6,858 nt of DNA, from the NCBI GenBank assembly GCA_016763215.1, contig JAESUF010000060.1:1-6858 (forward strand), given 5' to 3'. The position numbers and the translations under genes are program-made. The notes below the pieces were generated by a model. It saw only the letters and a list, made by a program, of their open reading frames with translations. It searched no databases and was not told the DNA's origin. Source of the DNA: Flavobacteriaceae bacterium (GTDB lineage: Bacteria; Bacteroidota; Bacteroidia; Flavobacteriales; Flavobacteriaceae). This document shows positions 1 through 6,126 of this stretch, piece by piece; position 1 is the stretch's first letter, and every line of letters starts with the position of its first letter.

Positions 1-158
1 AAAGAAGTATCAAAATTTAAAGCGACAGCAAATGCAGGCTCAATAGGAACAAATAATAACACGAAATCTGGTGAATCTATTTTATATAAATCCTCATATT
101 TCTTTTCATTTAATTGATCTATATGTCGTTTCAAAGAAGCAACATGTTCTTTTAAAAA
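1..158 (-). pseudogene. rmuC: Out-of-frame continuation of rmuC, cut by the window edge
   Basis: Skipping one base of the homopolymer at 154-160 restores the expected RmuC sequence down to the window edge. It reads FLKEHVASLKRHIDQL, then KYEDLYKIDSPDFVLLFVP, then IEPAFAVALNFDTS, with no stop codon. The DSPDFVLLFVPIEPAFA block is a strong family signature, so this is the natural continuation of the gene and not a separate gene. That the sequence is well conserved and free of stops argues that the shift is recent or is a base-calling error. The true C-terminus lies to the left of the window. Confidence 0.88.
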
Positions 159-939
159 AACGCTCTTTAGTGGTTTCATCATCTGAATTTACAAATTGTT
201 CATAAGCAGTTAATGAAACTTTAGAATCAACAATCATTTTCTTATTATCTGGTAAATGTATAACCACATCTGGCAAGACTCTACTGCCTTCATCATTGGT
301 AAAGCTTTGCTGAACAGAATACTCTCTATCTTTTTCTAATCCAGATTTTTCTAAAACGCGTTCTAAAACTAATTCACCCCAATTTCCTTGAGTTTTACTA
401 TCTCCTTTTAAAGCTTTTGTGAGGTTGATAGTTTCCTTACTCATTTGTAAATTCATCTCTTTTAAACCAATAATTTGCTGACGTAATGCCGCATGATAGT
501 CAATACTTTCTTTATGGGTCTTATCAACCTTATCTTCAAATAGCTTAATTTTTTCTTGAAGCGGATTCAGGATAATTTTCATATTTTCCTTATTCTGCTG
601 CGTAAACTTATTCGTCTTTTCGTCTAAAATTTTATTCGCTAGGTTTTCAAACTCTGTGGTGAACTTTTCTTGGAGTTTTTCAATCTCTTGTTGATTTTCG
701 CTATACTTTGTTTCTAAATTCTTTAAATCACTTTCTTTTCGAATATTACTGCTTAACAGCGCTTCTTTTTCTAATTGAATTTTTTTTAACTCTGTTCGTA
801 GTTGCTGAAGGTTTTCTTCCAACAACGAGTTCTTTCCTTTTATAGATTCAGAAGCGACTTTGGATAATAATCTTCCAATAAAAAAGCCCAATGCAATGGC
901 CCCGACAGTGATTAATAAGTAAATAAGTATTTCAGACAT
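106..939 (-). CDS. rmuC: DNA recombination protein RmuC, C-terminus lost to a frameshift
   Basis: RmuC family proteins are membrane-anchored, have a PD-(D/E)XK nuclease-like fold and are linked in E. coli to limiting inversions between short inverted repeats. Residues about 5-24 form one N-terminal transmembrane helix. Residues about 38-175 are charged and heptad-like, fitting the usual long coiled coil. The RmuC domain begins near residue 180 with the conserved stretch KTQGNWGELVLERVLEKSGL (182-201). P223-D224 followed by D238-S-K240 fits the PD...DxK nuclease motif. The ATG at 939 suits the family, because the membrane helix follows directly. After R260 and F261 the family sequence is lost: the last 16 residues are unrelated and end at TGA (106-108), because of one extra base in the A7 run at 154-160. 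The readable product is 277 residues, against roughly 430-470 expected for the family. It keeps the nuclease-like motif but lacks the rest of the domain. The gene is divergent from the acyltransferase at 985, with 45 bases between the starts. Family is certain; whether the break is real or a sequencing error is not. Confidence 0.9.
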   Translation of the reverse strand: MSEILIYLLITVGAIALGFFIGRLLSKVASESIKGKNSLLEENLQQLRTELKKIQLEKEALLSSNIRKESDLKNLETKYSENQQEIEKLQEKFTTEFENLANKILDEKTNKFTQQNKENMKIILNPLQEKIKLFEDKVDKTHKESIDYHAALRQQIIGLKEMNLQMSKETINLTKALKGDSKTQGNWGELVLERVLEKSGLEKDREYSVQQSFTNDEGSRVLPDVVIHLPDNKKMIVDSKVSLTAYEQFVNSDDETTKERFFKRTCCFFETTYRSIK

Positions 940-984
940 GTATTAAAAAATAAGTCCTTAAATTTAGAACTTTTATAATTGACG

Positions 985-1524
985 ATGCAACGATTTTCTA
1001 AATTTATATTCACACGTATTCTTGGATGGAAGCTTTCAGGAAACTTTCCAACTCACCTAAAGAAATATATTGTAATTGCTGCGCCCCATACTAGCTGGCA
1101 AGATTTTCCTATTGGAATCTTAGCAAGAAATGTATCTGGTGAGAAAATAAATTTTATTGGTAAAAATTCTTTATTTAAAGGCCCTTTTGGATTTATCTTT
1201 CGTGCCTTAGGAGGAACTCCAGTCGATAGAAGTAAAAGCAATAATCTTGTTGATGCTATTATACAGATCTTTAATTCGAAGGAAGAATTTCGCTTAGGCT
1301 TGTCTCCTGAAGGAACTAGAAAGAAAGTAGAGAAGTGGAAAACAGGATTCTATTATATTGCCAAAGGGGCGAATGTACCTATTGTAATGGCAACCTTAGA
1401 TTTTGAAAACAAACAAGTGAAAATAACGGAACCGTACTACACTACGGATAGCAAAGAAAAAGATTTTCAGCACTTTCATTCCTTTTTTAAAGGTGTACAA
1501 GGGAAGCATCCAGAGTTATTCTAA
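985..1524 (+). CDS. PlsC-like 1-acylglycerol-3-phosphate acyltransferase family protein
   Basis: This is a 179-residue lysophospholipid acyltransferase of the PlsC/LPLAT superfamily, which transfers an acyl chain to a lysophospholipid or similar acceptor at the inner membrane. All four family blocks are present: the catalytic HX4D motif as HTSWQD (H35, D40), GGTPVDR (76-82), SPEGTR (107-112; E. coli PlsC has FPEGTR) and VPIV (131-134). There is no clear transmembrane helix, so it is probably a peripheral membrane protein. At 179 residues it is shorter than E. coli PlsC (about 245) but normal for the short Bacteroidetes form. An in-frame TTG lies at 979, only two codons upstream. I prefer the ATG at 985 because MQRFSKFIF resembles the usual N-terminus. 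Its 3' end overlaps the convergent HAD gene by 9 bases. The true acceptor is unknown: another enzyme may do the main phosphatidic acid step, and the motifs do not settle substrate. Confidence 0.88.
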   Translation: MQRFSKFIFTRILGWKLSGNFPTHLKKYIVIAAPHTSWQDFPIGILARNVSGEKINFIGKNSLFKGPFGFIFRALGGTPVDRSKSNNLVDAIIQIFNSKEEFRLGLSPEGTRKKVEKWKTGFYYIAKGANVPIVMATLDFENKQVKITEPYYTTDSKEKDFQHFHSFFKGVQGKHPELF

Positions 1525-2151
1525 TAACTCATACAATTGATTCATTTTATTGAATACGATTGCTCCTTCTTTTTTAAACGCTTCTTCATTGTGAGCTTGT
1601 GTAAAACCATAGACATCAAATCCTCCTGAAATTGCTGCTTTAACGCCTGATAAACTGTCCTCAATTACTGCACATTCATTTGCTTTAAACCCCATTTTAG
1701 ATGCGGCATGTAAAAAAAGAGCTGGATCTGGTTTCCAACGCTCAATTTCATAGGCACTAAACAGGTTGCCTTCTAATTGATCAATTAATTGAGTTACTGT
1801 TAAGTTCAACCTCATTTTATGTAAGGGTCCATTTGAGGCAACACAAAAAGGAATTTTGATGCTAGTTAATAGTTCTTTAATCCCTTCAATAGGTTTTAAT
1901 TCGTTTTGAAATGCCTCATAGGTTCTTTCTCTGTATTGGTCTCTAAAACTATCGGGAACTTTTATTTGACTTCTATCCTCAAGATCTTGAGTAATATAGC
2001 CTAAAGACGTACCTGCATAATTTTTGATTGCGTATTCAATGGTGATGTTAGCACCGAGCTCATTAGATAAGTCAACAATAACTTGGTTAGAAATTAGTTC
2101 ACTATCAACTAAAATCCCATCACAATCAAAAATGATGCATTTATATTTCAT
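1516..2151 (-). CDS. HAD-superfamily hydrolase, subfamily IA, YieH/beta-phosphoglucomutase-like phosphatase
   Basis: This 211-residue cytosolic enzyme carries the full HAD catalytic set. Motif I is FDCDGILVDSE, with nucleophile D9 and acid/base D11; Ile replaces the usual Thr at position 13. Motif II is S106 in ASNGP, motif III is K140 in RWKPDP, and motif IV is E164-D165 followed by S-LSG. The cap lies between motifs I and II (about residues 15-90), as in subfamily IA. The blocks SNGPLHKM (106-113) and LFSAYEIERWKPDPALFLHAA (from 130) closely recall E. coli YieH, a 6-phosphogluconate phosphatase, more than beta-phosphoglucomutase itself. A sugar phosphate substrate is therefore likely but unproven. 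It is the last gene of the four-gene minus-strand cluster, 9 bases after pepT and in the same frame. GAG directly before the ATG may serve as a weak ribosome contact. The end converges with and overlaps the acyltransferase gene. Confidence 0.9.
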   Translation of the reverse strand: MKYKCIIFDCDGILVDSELISNQVIVDLSNELGANITIEYAIKNYAGTSLGYITQDLEDRSQIKVPDSFRDQYRERTYEAFQNELKPIEGIKELLTSIKIPFCVASNGPLHKMRLNLTVTQLIDQLEGNLFSAYEIERWKPDPALFLHAASKMGFKANECAVIEDSLSGVKAAISGGFDVYGFTQAHNEEAFKKEGAIVFNKMNQLYELLE

Positions 2152-2160
2152 CTCTGATGG

Positions 2161-3399
2161 CTATTTGAATTTCCTTGCTACTTTCTCAGCAATCCCAACA
2201 ATGACCTTTGAAGCTTTCACTATAGACTCAGCAGGGACATATTCATAACGCCCATGGAAATTATGCCCTCCCGCAAAAATATTTGGACAAGGAAGTCCCA
2301 TATATGATAATTGAGATCCATCGGTTCCACCACGAATAGGTTTAATCAATGGAGTAATTCCTAAATCATTCATTACCTCTTCGGCAATGTCTACAATATG
2401 CATGACAGGAACTACTTTCTCTTTCATATTGTAATACTGATCTTTCAATTCTACATGAATTAATTCGGCTCCGAGTTTCTCATTCATCGACTTCACGGCA
2501 TCTAGCATCAACTGTTTTCTATCTTCAAACAATTGCTTGTCATGATCACGTATAATGTAGTGTAAAACAGTTTGTTCTACTTCGCCTTCTATGTGGTGTA
2601 AATGAAAAAACCCTTCATAACCTTCAGTCAATTCTGGCGTTTCATTTTTGGGTAATGAATCCATGAAGTCACTAGCAATGAGCATAGAATTAATCATCTT
2701 TCCCTTAGCATAGCCTGGATGTACAATTTTACCTGTAACAGTAACTTTTGCTCCTGCAGCATTGAAATTCTCATATTCTAATTCTCCAACTTGACTCCCA
2801 TCCATTGTATAGGCCCATTCGGCATCAAATTTCTTTATCTCAAATTTATGTGCTCCTTTACCAACTTCTTCATCAGGTGTAAAACAAATCCGAATTTTAC
2901 CATGTTCAATTTCAGGATGATTTATTAAATATTCCATTGCAGAGACAATCTCCGTAATTCCTGCTTTGTCATCAGCTCCCAATAGGGTAGTACCATCGGT
3001 AGTAATAATGGTTTGTCCTTTGTATTGCAATAGGTCATCAAAATAAGAAGGACTTAAAACAATATTCTTTTCTTTATTTAGAAGAATATCGCCACCGTCA
3101 TAATTTTCATGTATTTGTGGATTCACATTCGCACCAGTAAAATCTGGACTTGTGTCTATATGAGAAACAAAACCAATAGTAGGTACTTTATACTCTAAAT
3201 TACTGGGTAAGGTTGCCATTACATAGCAATTCTCATCCAATGTTACTTCTTTCATTCCAATATCAGTCAACTCCTGAACTAATAATTTTGCCAAGGTCCA
3301 TTGCTTTTCAGTACTTGGGAAATCTGGATTGTTTGGATCAGATTCAGTATCAATTGTCACATAACTAATAAACCTCTTGATGATATGTTCTTGATTCAT
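2161..3399 (-). CDS. pepT: Peptidase T (tripeptide aminopeptidase), M20B family
   Basis: PepT is a cytosolic two-zinc metallopeptidase that removes the N-terminal residue from tripeptides, feeding peptide-derived amino acids into metabolism. The 412-residue length matches the family (E. coli PepT is 408). All metal and catalytic residues are visible and lie at near-identical positions to E. coli: H80 and D82 in SHIDTSPD, bridging D143 in GADDKAGITE, general base E177 and ligand E178 in FTPDEEVGKG, D200 in YTMDGSQVGELE, and H382 in AGGHNFHGRYEYVP. The dimerisation domain spans about residues 210-325 and includes the HPGYAKGKMINS block. The ATG at 3399 gives the standard N-terminus. The gene starts 3 bases after the small lipoprotein stop and ends 9 bases before the HAD gene, so it is surely co-transcribed. 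The lipoprotein neighbours suggest no obvious substrate link. Identification is very firm. Confidence 0.97.
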   Translation of the reverse strand: MNQEHIIKRFISYVTIDTESDPNNPDFPSTEKQWTLAKLLVQELTDIGMKEVTLDENCYVMATLPSNLEYKVPTIGFVSHIDTSPDFTGANVNPQIHENYDGGDILLNKEKNIVLSPSYFDDLLQYKGQTIITTDGTTLLGADDKAGITEIVSAMEYLINHPEIEHGKIRICFTPDEEVGKGAHKFEIKKFDAEWAYTMDGSQVGELEYENFNAAGAKVTVTGKIVHPGYAKGKMINSMLIASDFMDSLPKNETPELTEGYEGFFHLHHIEGEVEQTVLHYIIRDHDKQLFEDRKQLMLDAVKSMNEKLGAELIHVELKDQYYNMKEKVVPVMHIVDIAEEVMNDLGITPLIKPIRGGTDGSQLSYMGLPCPNIFAGGHNFHGRYEYVPAESIVKASKVIVGIAEKVARKFK

Positions 3400-3402
3400 T
3401 CT

Positions 3403-3954
3403 TTAATATTCTATTTTTTCAATTAAGTTAAGTGCATTACAAATTCGTTGGTTTACTATAGAATCTCCGTAAACTTCTGCTTTAGCATGAATGTAATTGT
3501 TGGTGTTAATTTTGATAAAAAGATTGAGAATTTGATACGAGTACGTATTTTTTTTACCCAAAGCCATTGAGTAGTAGGCCTCTTTATCTTGAAATATTAA
3601 TTCGTATGAAGTGGTTTCAATAAGTTGTTGATTCAACAAACTAGTCTTAAAGTTTTTAATAAAATCACCCTCTAGTTTTAACTCATTAGAAACATGAGTG
3701 ATGTCTAAGAGCATTGTTTCTGTTAACTGCTTCGTTGTATCAGCGGTATAAATAGACGATTGGTTCTTGTCATAATACAGGTTCGTTTTCCAATTGTCTG
3801 GAAATTGCACCGTAAATAACTTTTTAACATCTTCAATTTTTTCTAGGTTGCTGTAGCTCTCTGGGTTACAATCTAAATCTTTAGAGATTCTTGATTTGGA
3901 TCCGCAGGCAATAAGGAATGCGCAAAAGAGTATGAGAATTATTTTTTGCTTCAT
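3403..3954 (-). CDS. Small lipoprotein of unknown function, possible PsbP/DcrB-like fold
   Basis: This is a 183-residue predicted lipoprotein. Residues 1-16 are a type II signal peptide (MKQKIILILFCAFLIAC) with lipobox L14-I-A-C17, so the mature protein should be lipid-anchored in the envelope. I do not recognise a named family. The segment KKLFTVQFPDNWKTNLYYD (about 44-62) looks like the opening of PsbP/DcrB-type domains (F-x-I-x-x-P-x-x-W), and the alternating beta/alpha pattern to the end would fit, but this is a fold guess. The mature part has only two further cysteines, C29 and C172, near its two ends, which could form a disulfide. The start codon directly follows the stop of the upstream Asp-box lipoprotein gene (TAA then ATG, no spacer), implying coupled translation. 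The pepT start follows 3 bases downstream. A shared envelope role with the upstream lipoprotein is plausible but unproven. Confidence 0.85.
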   Translation of the reverse strand: MKQKIILILFCAFLIACGSKSRISKDLDCNPESYSNLEKIEDVKKLFTVQFPDNWKTNLYYDKNQSSIYTADTTKQLTETMLLDITHVSNELKLEGDFIKNFKTSLLNQQLIETTSYELIFQDKEAYYSMALGKKNTYSYQILNLFIKINTNNYIHAKAEVYGDSIVNQRICNALNLIEKIEY

Positions 3955-5010
3955 TTAGTCTAAAATTAGTTTTCCGATTTTTTGATTTCCCGATAACCAA
4001 GCCGTATTTCTATCTGCAAATTCGATGGTATAGTAACTATCTTTACTCACTTCTTTCCATGTCAGTCCACCGTCATTAGAATAAGAAACACCTGTTTTTC
4101 CAACAGCGAAGACTTCTTTTCCATTGGTGTCAGGAACATATTTTACACAGCTCTTATAGGCTGGATTTTGACCATCGGCAACAAGAGTCCATGTTTTTCC
4201 ACCGTCATTGGTCATCGCTTTATTTTGTTTGTTTCCTTCGGGTTTTGAATAATCCCCTCCAATGATGATTCCGTTGTTTTCATCAGCAAAATCTACTGAA
4301 TAGATCCCCTGAGGTCCATCTCCTTGAATAATTGGTGTATCAAACACTTCCCATGTTTGTCCTAAATCTACAGATTTAAAAACCCGTGCTTTGGCTCCTC
4401 CTGTTACTATCCATACTGTTTTTCCGAGTACTTTAATATTGGTATTGCTTGCGGCAAAAGCTGCTTCACCCTCAACTACTTTGGGTAATTTGTCACAGGG
4501 TATTTTGTTCCAAGTATTTCCACCATCAGTTGTTAAGATAATTGACAAACAATCTTCCGTAGGATCTCCCATGGCAATTCCATTTTGCTTATCAAAAAAC
4601 TTCATAGAGTCATAGAATACTTTTTCATGCTCTTCTTTGTAGACTATTTTCCCTTTTGATTGATCATTCCCTATTTTATATAATAAAGCAGGGTTCCCTA
4701 TACTTAAAGCAAAGATAGATTCCCCATTAGTAGCAATGCTTCTGAAATTAGGAACAATCGTATCTTGTACTTCTATATGGATAAACGTATTTTTTTCCCA
4801 ATTCTTACCATCACTCTTGGTAAAACCAATATTTCCTTTTGAGTCAGCATAAAAAAAGTTTGTTCTATCTATTGGAAGAATAGCCCTAATACTAACACTA
4901 TCAATTTTGTATTCTTCAATAGAAACAGAATCAATTGTTCTGGGCTGGTATTCCTTTTGACAAGAACTTATAAAAACTATAATGATAAGTAATGCTAGGA
5001 TTCGTTTCAT
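3955..5010 (-). CDS. Asp-box (BNR/Ycf48-like) beta-propeller lipoprotein
   Basis: This is a predicted 351-residue envelope lipoprotein. MKRILALLIIIVFISSC is a type II signal peptide with lipobox I14-S-S-C17. The mature part holds four canonical Asp boxes (S/T-x-D-x-G-x-T-W): TTDGGNTW (160-167), SVDLGQTW (213-220), TNDGGKTW (267-274) and SNDGGLTW (311-318). A degenerate one, TKSDGKNW, lies at 64-71. Spacing near 50 residues indicates a beta-propeller like Ycf48/HCF136 or sialidase-type folds. Such proteins are often labelled 'oxidoreductase' or 'glycosyl hydrolase' in Flavobacteria without biochemical support; I see no sialidase catalytic set and would call the function unknown. A GTG in frame at 5031 would add seven residues before the signal peptide. 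I chose the ATG at 5010 because Met-Lys-Arg then leads straight into the hydrophobic core. CQKEY after the anchor cysteine loosely resembles Bacteroidetes lipoprotein surface-export signals. It is the first gene of the minus-strand cluster. Confidence 0.87.
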   Translation of the reverse strand: MKRILALLIIIVFISSCQKEYQPRTIDSVSIEEYKIDSVSIRAILPIDRTNFFYADSKGNIGFTKSDGKNWEKNTFIHIEVQDTIVPNFRSIATNGESIFALSIGNPALLYKIGNDQSKGKIVYKEEHEKVFYDSMKFFDKQNGIAMGDPTEDCLSIILTTDGGNTWNKIPCDKLPKVVEGEAAFAASNTNIKVLGKTVWIVTGGAKARVFKSVDLGQTWEVFDTPIIQGDGPQGIYSVDFADENNGIIIGGDYSKPEGNKQNKAMTNDGGKTWTLVADGQNPAYKSCVKYVPDTNGKEVFAVGKTGVSYSNDGGLTWKEVSKDSYYTIEFADRNTAWLSGNQKIGKLILD

Positions 5011-5028
5011 TTTTGATATTTTTGATAT
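5011..5028. repeat. Tandem 9-bp direct repeat in the divergent promoter region
   Basis: Two exact adjacent copies of TTTTGATAT (5011-5019 and 5020-5028) lie just upstream of the Asp-box lipoprotein ATG. Read on the minus strand from the upstream GTG, they encode Ile-Ser-Lys twice, which explains the odd ISKISK of the longer version of that protein. The unit overlaps the candidate -7 box for the patatin gene. It is probably a simple duplication; whether it matters for expression cannot be seen from the sequence. Confidence 0.8.
5017..5024 (+). promoter_or_regulatory. Candidate Bacteroidetes -7 promoter box for the patatin gene
   Basis: TATTTTTG matches the Bacteroidetes sigma-A -7 consensus TAnnTTTG exactly. 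It lies 34 bases before the patatin GTG, giving a plausible leader of roughly 25-30 bases. No TTG is present at the expected -33 distance (about 4995), so the call rests on half a promoter in AT-rich DNA. The opposite strand has a one-mismatch box, TATTTTCG (5038 down to 5031), that could serve the lipoprotein operon, but it is weaker. Confidence 0.35.
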
Positions 5029-5058
5029 CACGAAAATACATAAATCATTTATTCAATT

Positions 5059-6003
5059 GTGAAGAAAGCATTGGTTATTTCAGGGGGTGGTAGTAAAGGC
5101 GCTTTTGCAGGAGGTGTCGCTGAGTATTTGATGAAGGAAAAACAGAAAGATTACGATTTGTTTTTAGGTACATCAACAGGAAGCTTAATGGTTTCTCATT
5201 TGTCATTAGGAATGATTGATGAACTTAAGGACCTATACACTTCAGTAAATCAGGAAAGTATATTTAGCAACAATCCATTTAAAATTAAGTTTGTCAACGG
5301 AAGTAAAGTGATTTCGATACGACATACGAATACGTTATGGAACTTTTTAAATGGACGAAAGACATTTGGTGAAAGTAGAAATCTTAAAATGTTGATAGAT
5401 AACAACATTACAAAAAAGATGTTTCAATTGATTTCTGATAGAAATAAAGAAGTTGTAATTACTGTTTCCAAGCTAAGCGCTAATCAGATAGAATATAAAT
5501 CGTCTAATGATTGTGACTATTTAGATTTTTGTGATTGGATTTGGGCTTCTTGTAATTATGTTCCATTTATGAGCTTGCTTGAAAAAAATGGACAACAATA
5601 TGCTGATGGCGGATTTGGATGCTTAGTTCCTATACGAGAAGCCATTAAGAGAGGAGCTAAAGAAGTAGATGCTATTATTTTAGAAACTGAACTTAACCAA
5701 TTGAATAAAATGCCTGCAAAAAACCCATTTGCTCTTTTATTTGGGGTTCAAGATTTTATGATGGAGCAGGTAGAGAAACACAATATTACCATCGGTAAAT
5801 TGTCGGCAAAACAACATGGTGTTAAATTGAATTTATATTACACACCTACTGTATTAACGACAAACTCACTCATCTTTGATCAAAAATCAATGAAAAAATG
5901 GTGGGGTTCAGGCTACGAATATGCGAAGAACAAAGATGAAGAAACAAATGAATTTAGACCCGATATACTAGATTCCCCAAAACTGGAGACTGAAAACTTG
6001 TAA
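5059..6003 (+). CDS. Patatin-like phospholipase family protein, cytosolic
   Basis: This 314-residue serine lipase of the patatin family is expected to hydrolyse acyl esters of phospholipids or related lipids with a Ser-Asp dyad. The oxyanion-hole loop GGGSKGAFAGG starts at residue 9. The nucleophile elbow GTSTG (37-41) gives Ser39, and the catalytic Asp is D183 in ADGG (182-185). The order and spacing are normal. There is no signal peptide or membrane helix, since the first beta strand (KKALVISGGG) begins at residue 2, so it should be cytosolic and not a secreted RssA- or PlpD-type protein. The C-terminal 130 residues are Lys-rich and finish in an acidic, probably disordered tail. The start is GTG at 5059; the only in-frame codons before it lead back to a TAA at 5041, and none is a normal start. 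It is divergent from the lipoprotein operon (48 bases between the chosen starts) and is probably a single-gene unit. The true lipid substrate is unknown. Confidence 0.92.
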   Translation: MKKALVISGGGSKGAFAGGVAEYLMKEKQKDYDLFLGTSTGSLMVSHLSLGMIDELKDLYTSVNQESIFSNNPFKIKFVNGSKVISIRHTNTLWNFLNGRKTFGESRNLKMLIDNNITKKMFQLISDRNKEVVITVSKLSANQIEYKSSNDCDYLDFCDWIWASCNYVPFMSLLEKNGQQYADGGFGCLVPIREAIKRGAKEVDAIILETELNQLNKMPAKNPFALLFGVQDFMMEQVEKHNITIGKLSAKQHGVKLNLYYTPTVLTTNSLIFDQKSMKKWWGSGYEYAKNKDEETNEFRPDILDSPKLETENL

Positions 6004-6126
6004 GGGTTAAGAAGCCAGGCCATTTTAAAAATATCGATTTCATGATCTCTTAAGAAACATCATCAGGATACTATAAGAATTTAGAGTGAGAAAAACAATG
6101 TTCAAATAAAATGAGTGGATTGCTCC
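6004..6126. other. Convergent intergenic spacer, nothing recognised
   Basis: These 123 AT-rich bases separate two converging genes and should contain their transcription ends. I looked for a GC-rich stem followed by a T run on either strand. I found only a 3-bp GCC-A-GGC stem near 6014-6020, followed by a short T run, which is too weak to call a terminator. No small ORF, repeat or promoter stands out. Confidence 0.5.

Noticed and set aside
959..966. TAAATTTA as a -7 box for the acyltransferase gene
   Set aside because: It has one mismatch to TAnnTTTG, no TTG at the -33 distance, and lies in very AT-rich DNA where such matches are common.
979..984. TTG as the start of the acyltransferase gene, and TTGACG / TATAAT look-alikes of an E. 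coli promoter at 975-984
   Set aside because: The ATG at 985 gives the usual N-terminus. The promoter-like words overlap each other and the start codon, so they cannot form a spaced -35/-10 pair, and this consensus is not the Bacteroidetes one.
1053..1241. Minus-strand 62-codon ORF
   Set aside because: It is fully antisense to the well-supported acyltransferase gene and its protein has no recognisable features.
1540..1555. Small hairpin ATTCA-TTTTAT-TGAAT near the end of the HAD gene as a terminator
   Set aside because: The stem is only five AT-rich base pairs within coding sequence and would be too unstable.
1774..1787. Perfect 14-bp palindrome TAATTGATCAATTA
   Set aside because: It lies inside the HAD coding sequence, has no loop or T run, and is made of common AT-rich words; probably chance.
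2024..2248. Plus-strand 74-codon ORF across the pepT/HAD junction
   Set aside because: It is antisense to the ends of two firmly identified genes, with no family resemblance.
4391..4615. Plus-strand 74-codon ORF
   Set aside because: It is antisense to the Asp-box lipoprotein gene, with low-complexity composition.
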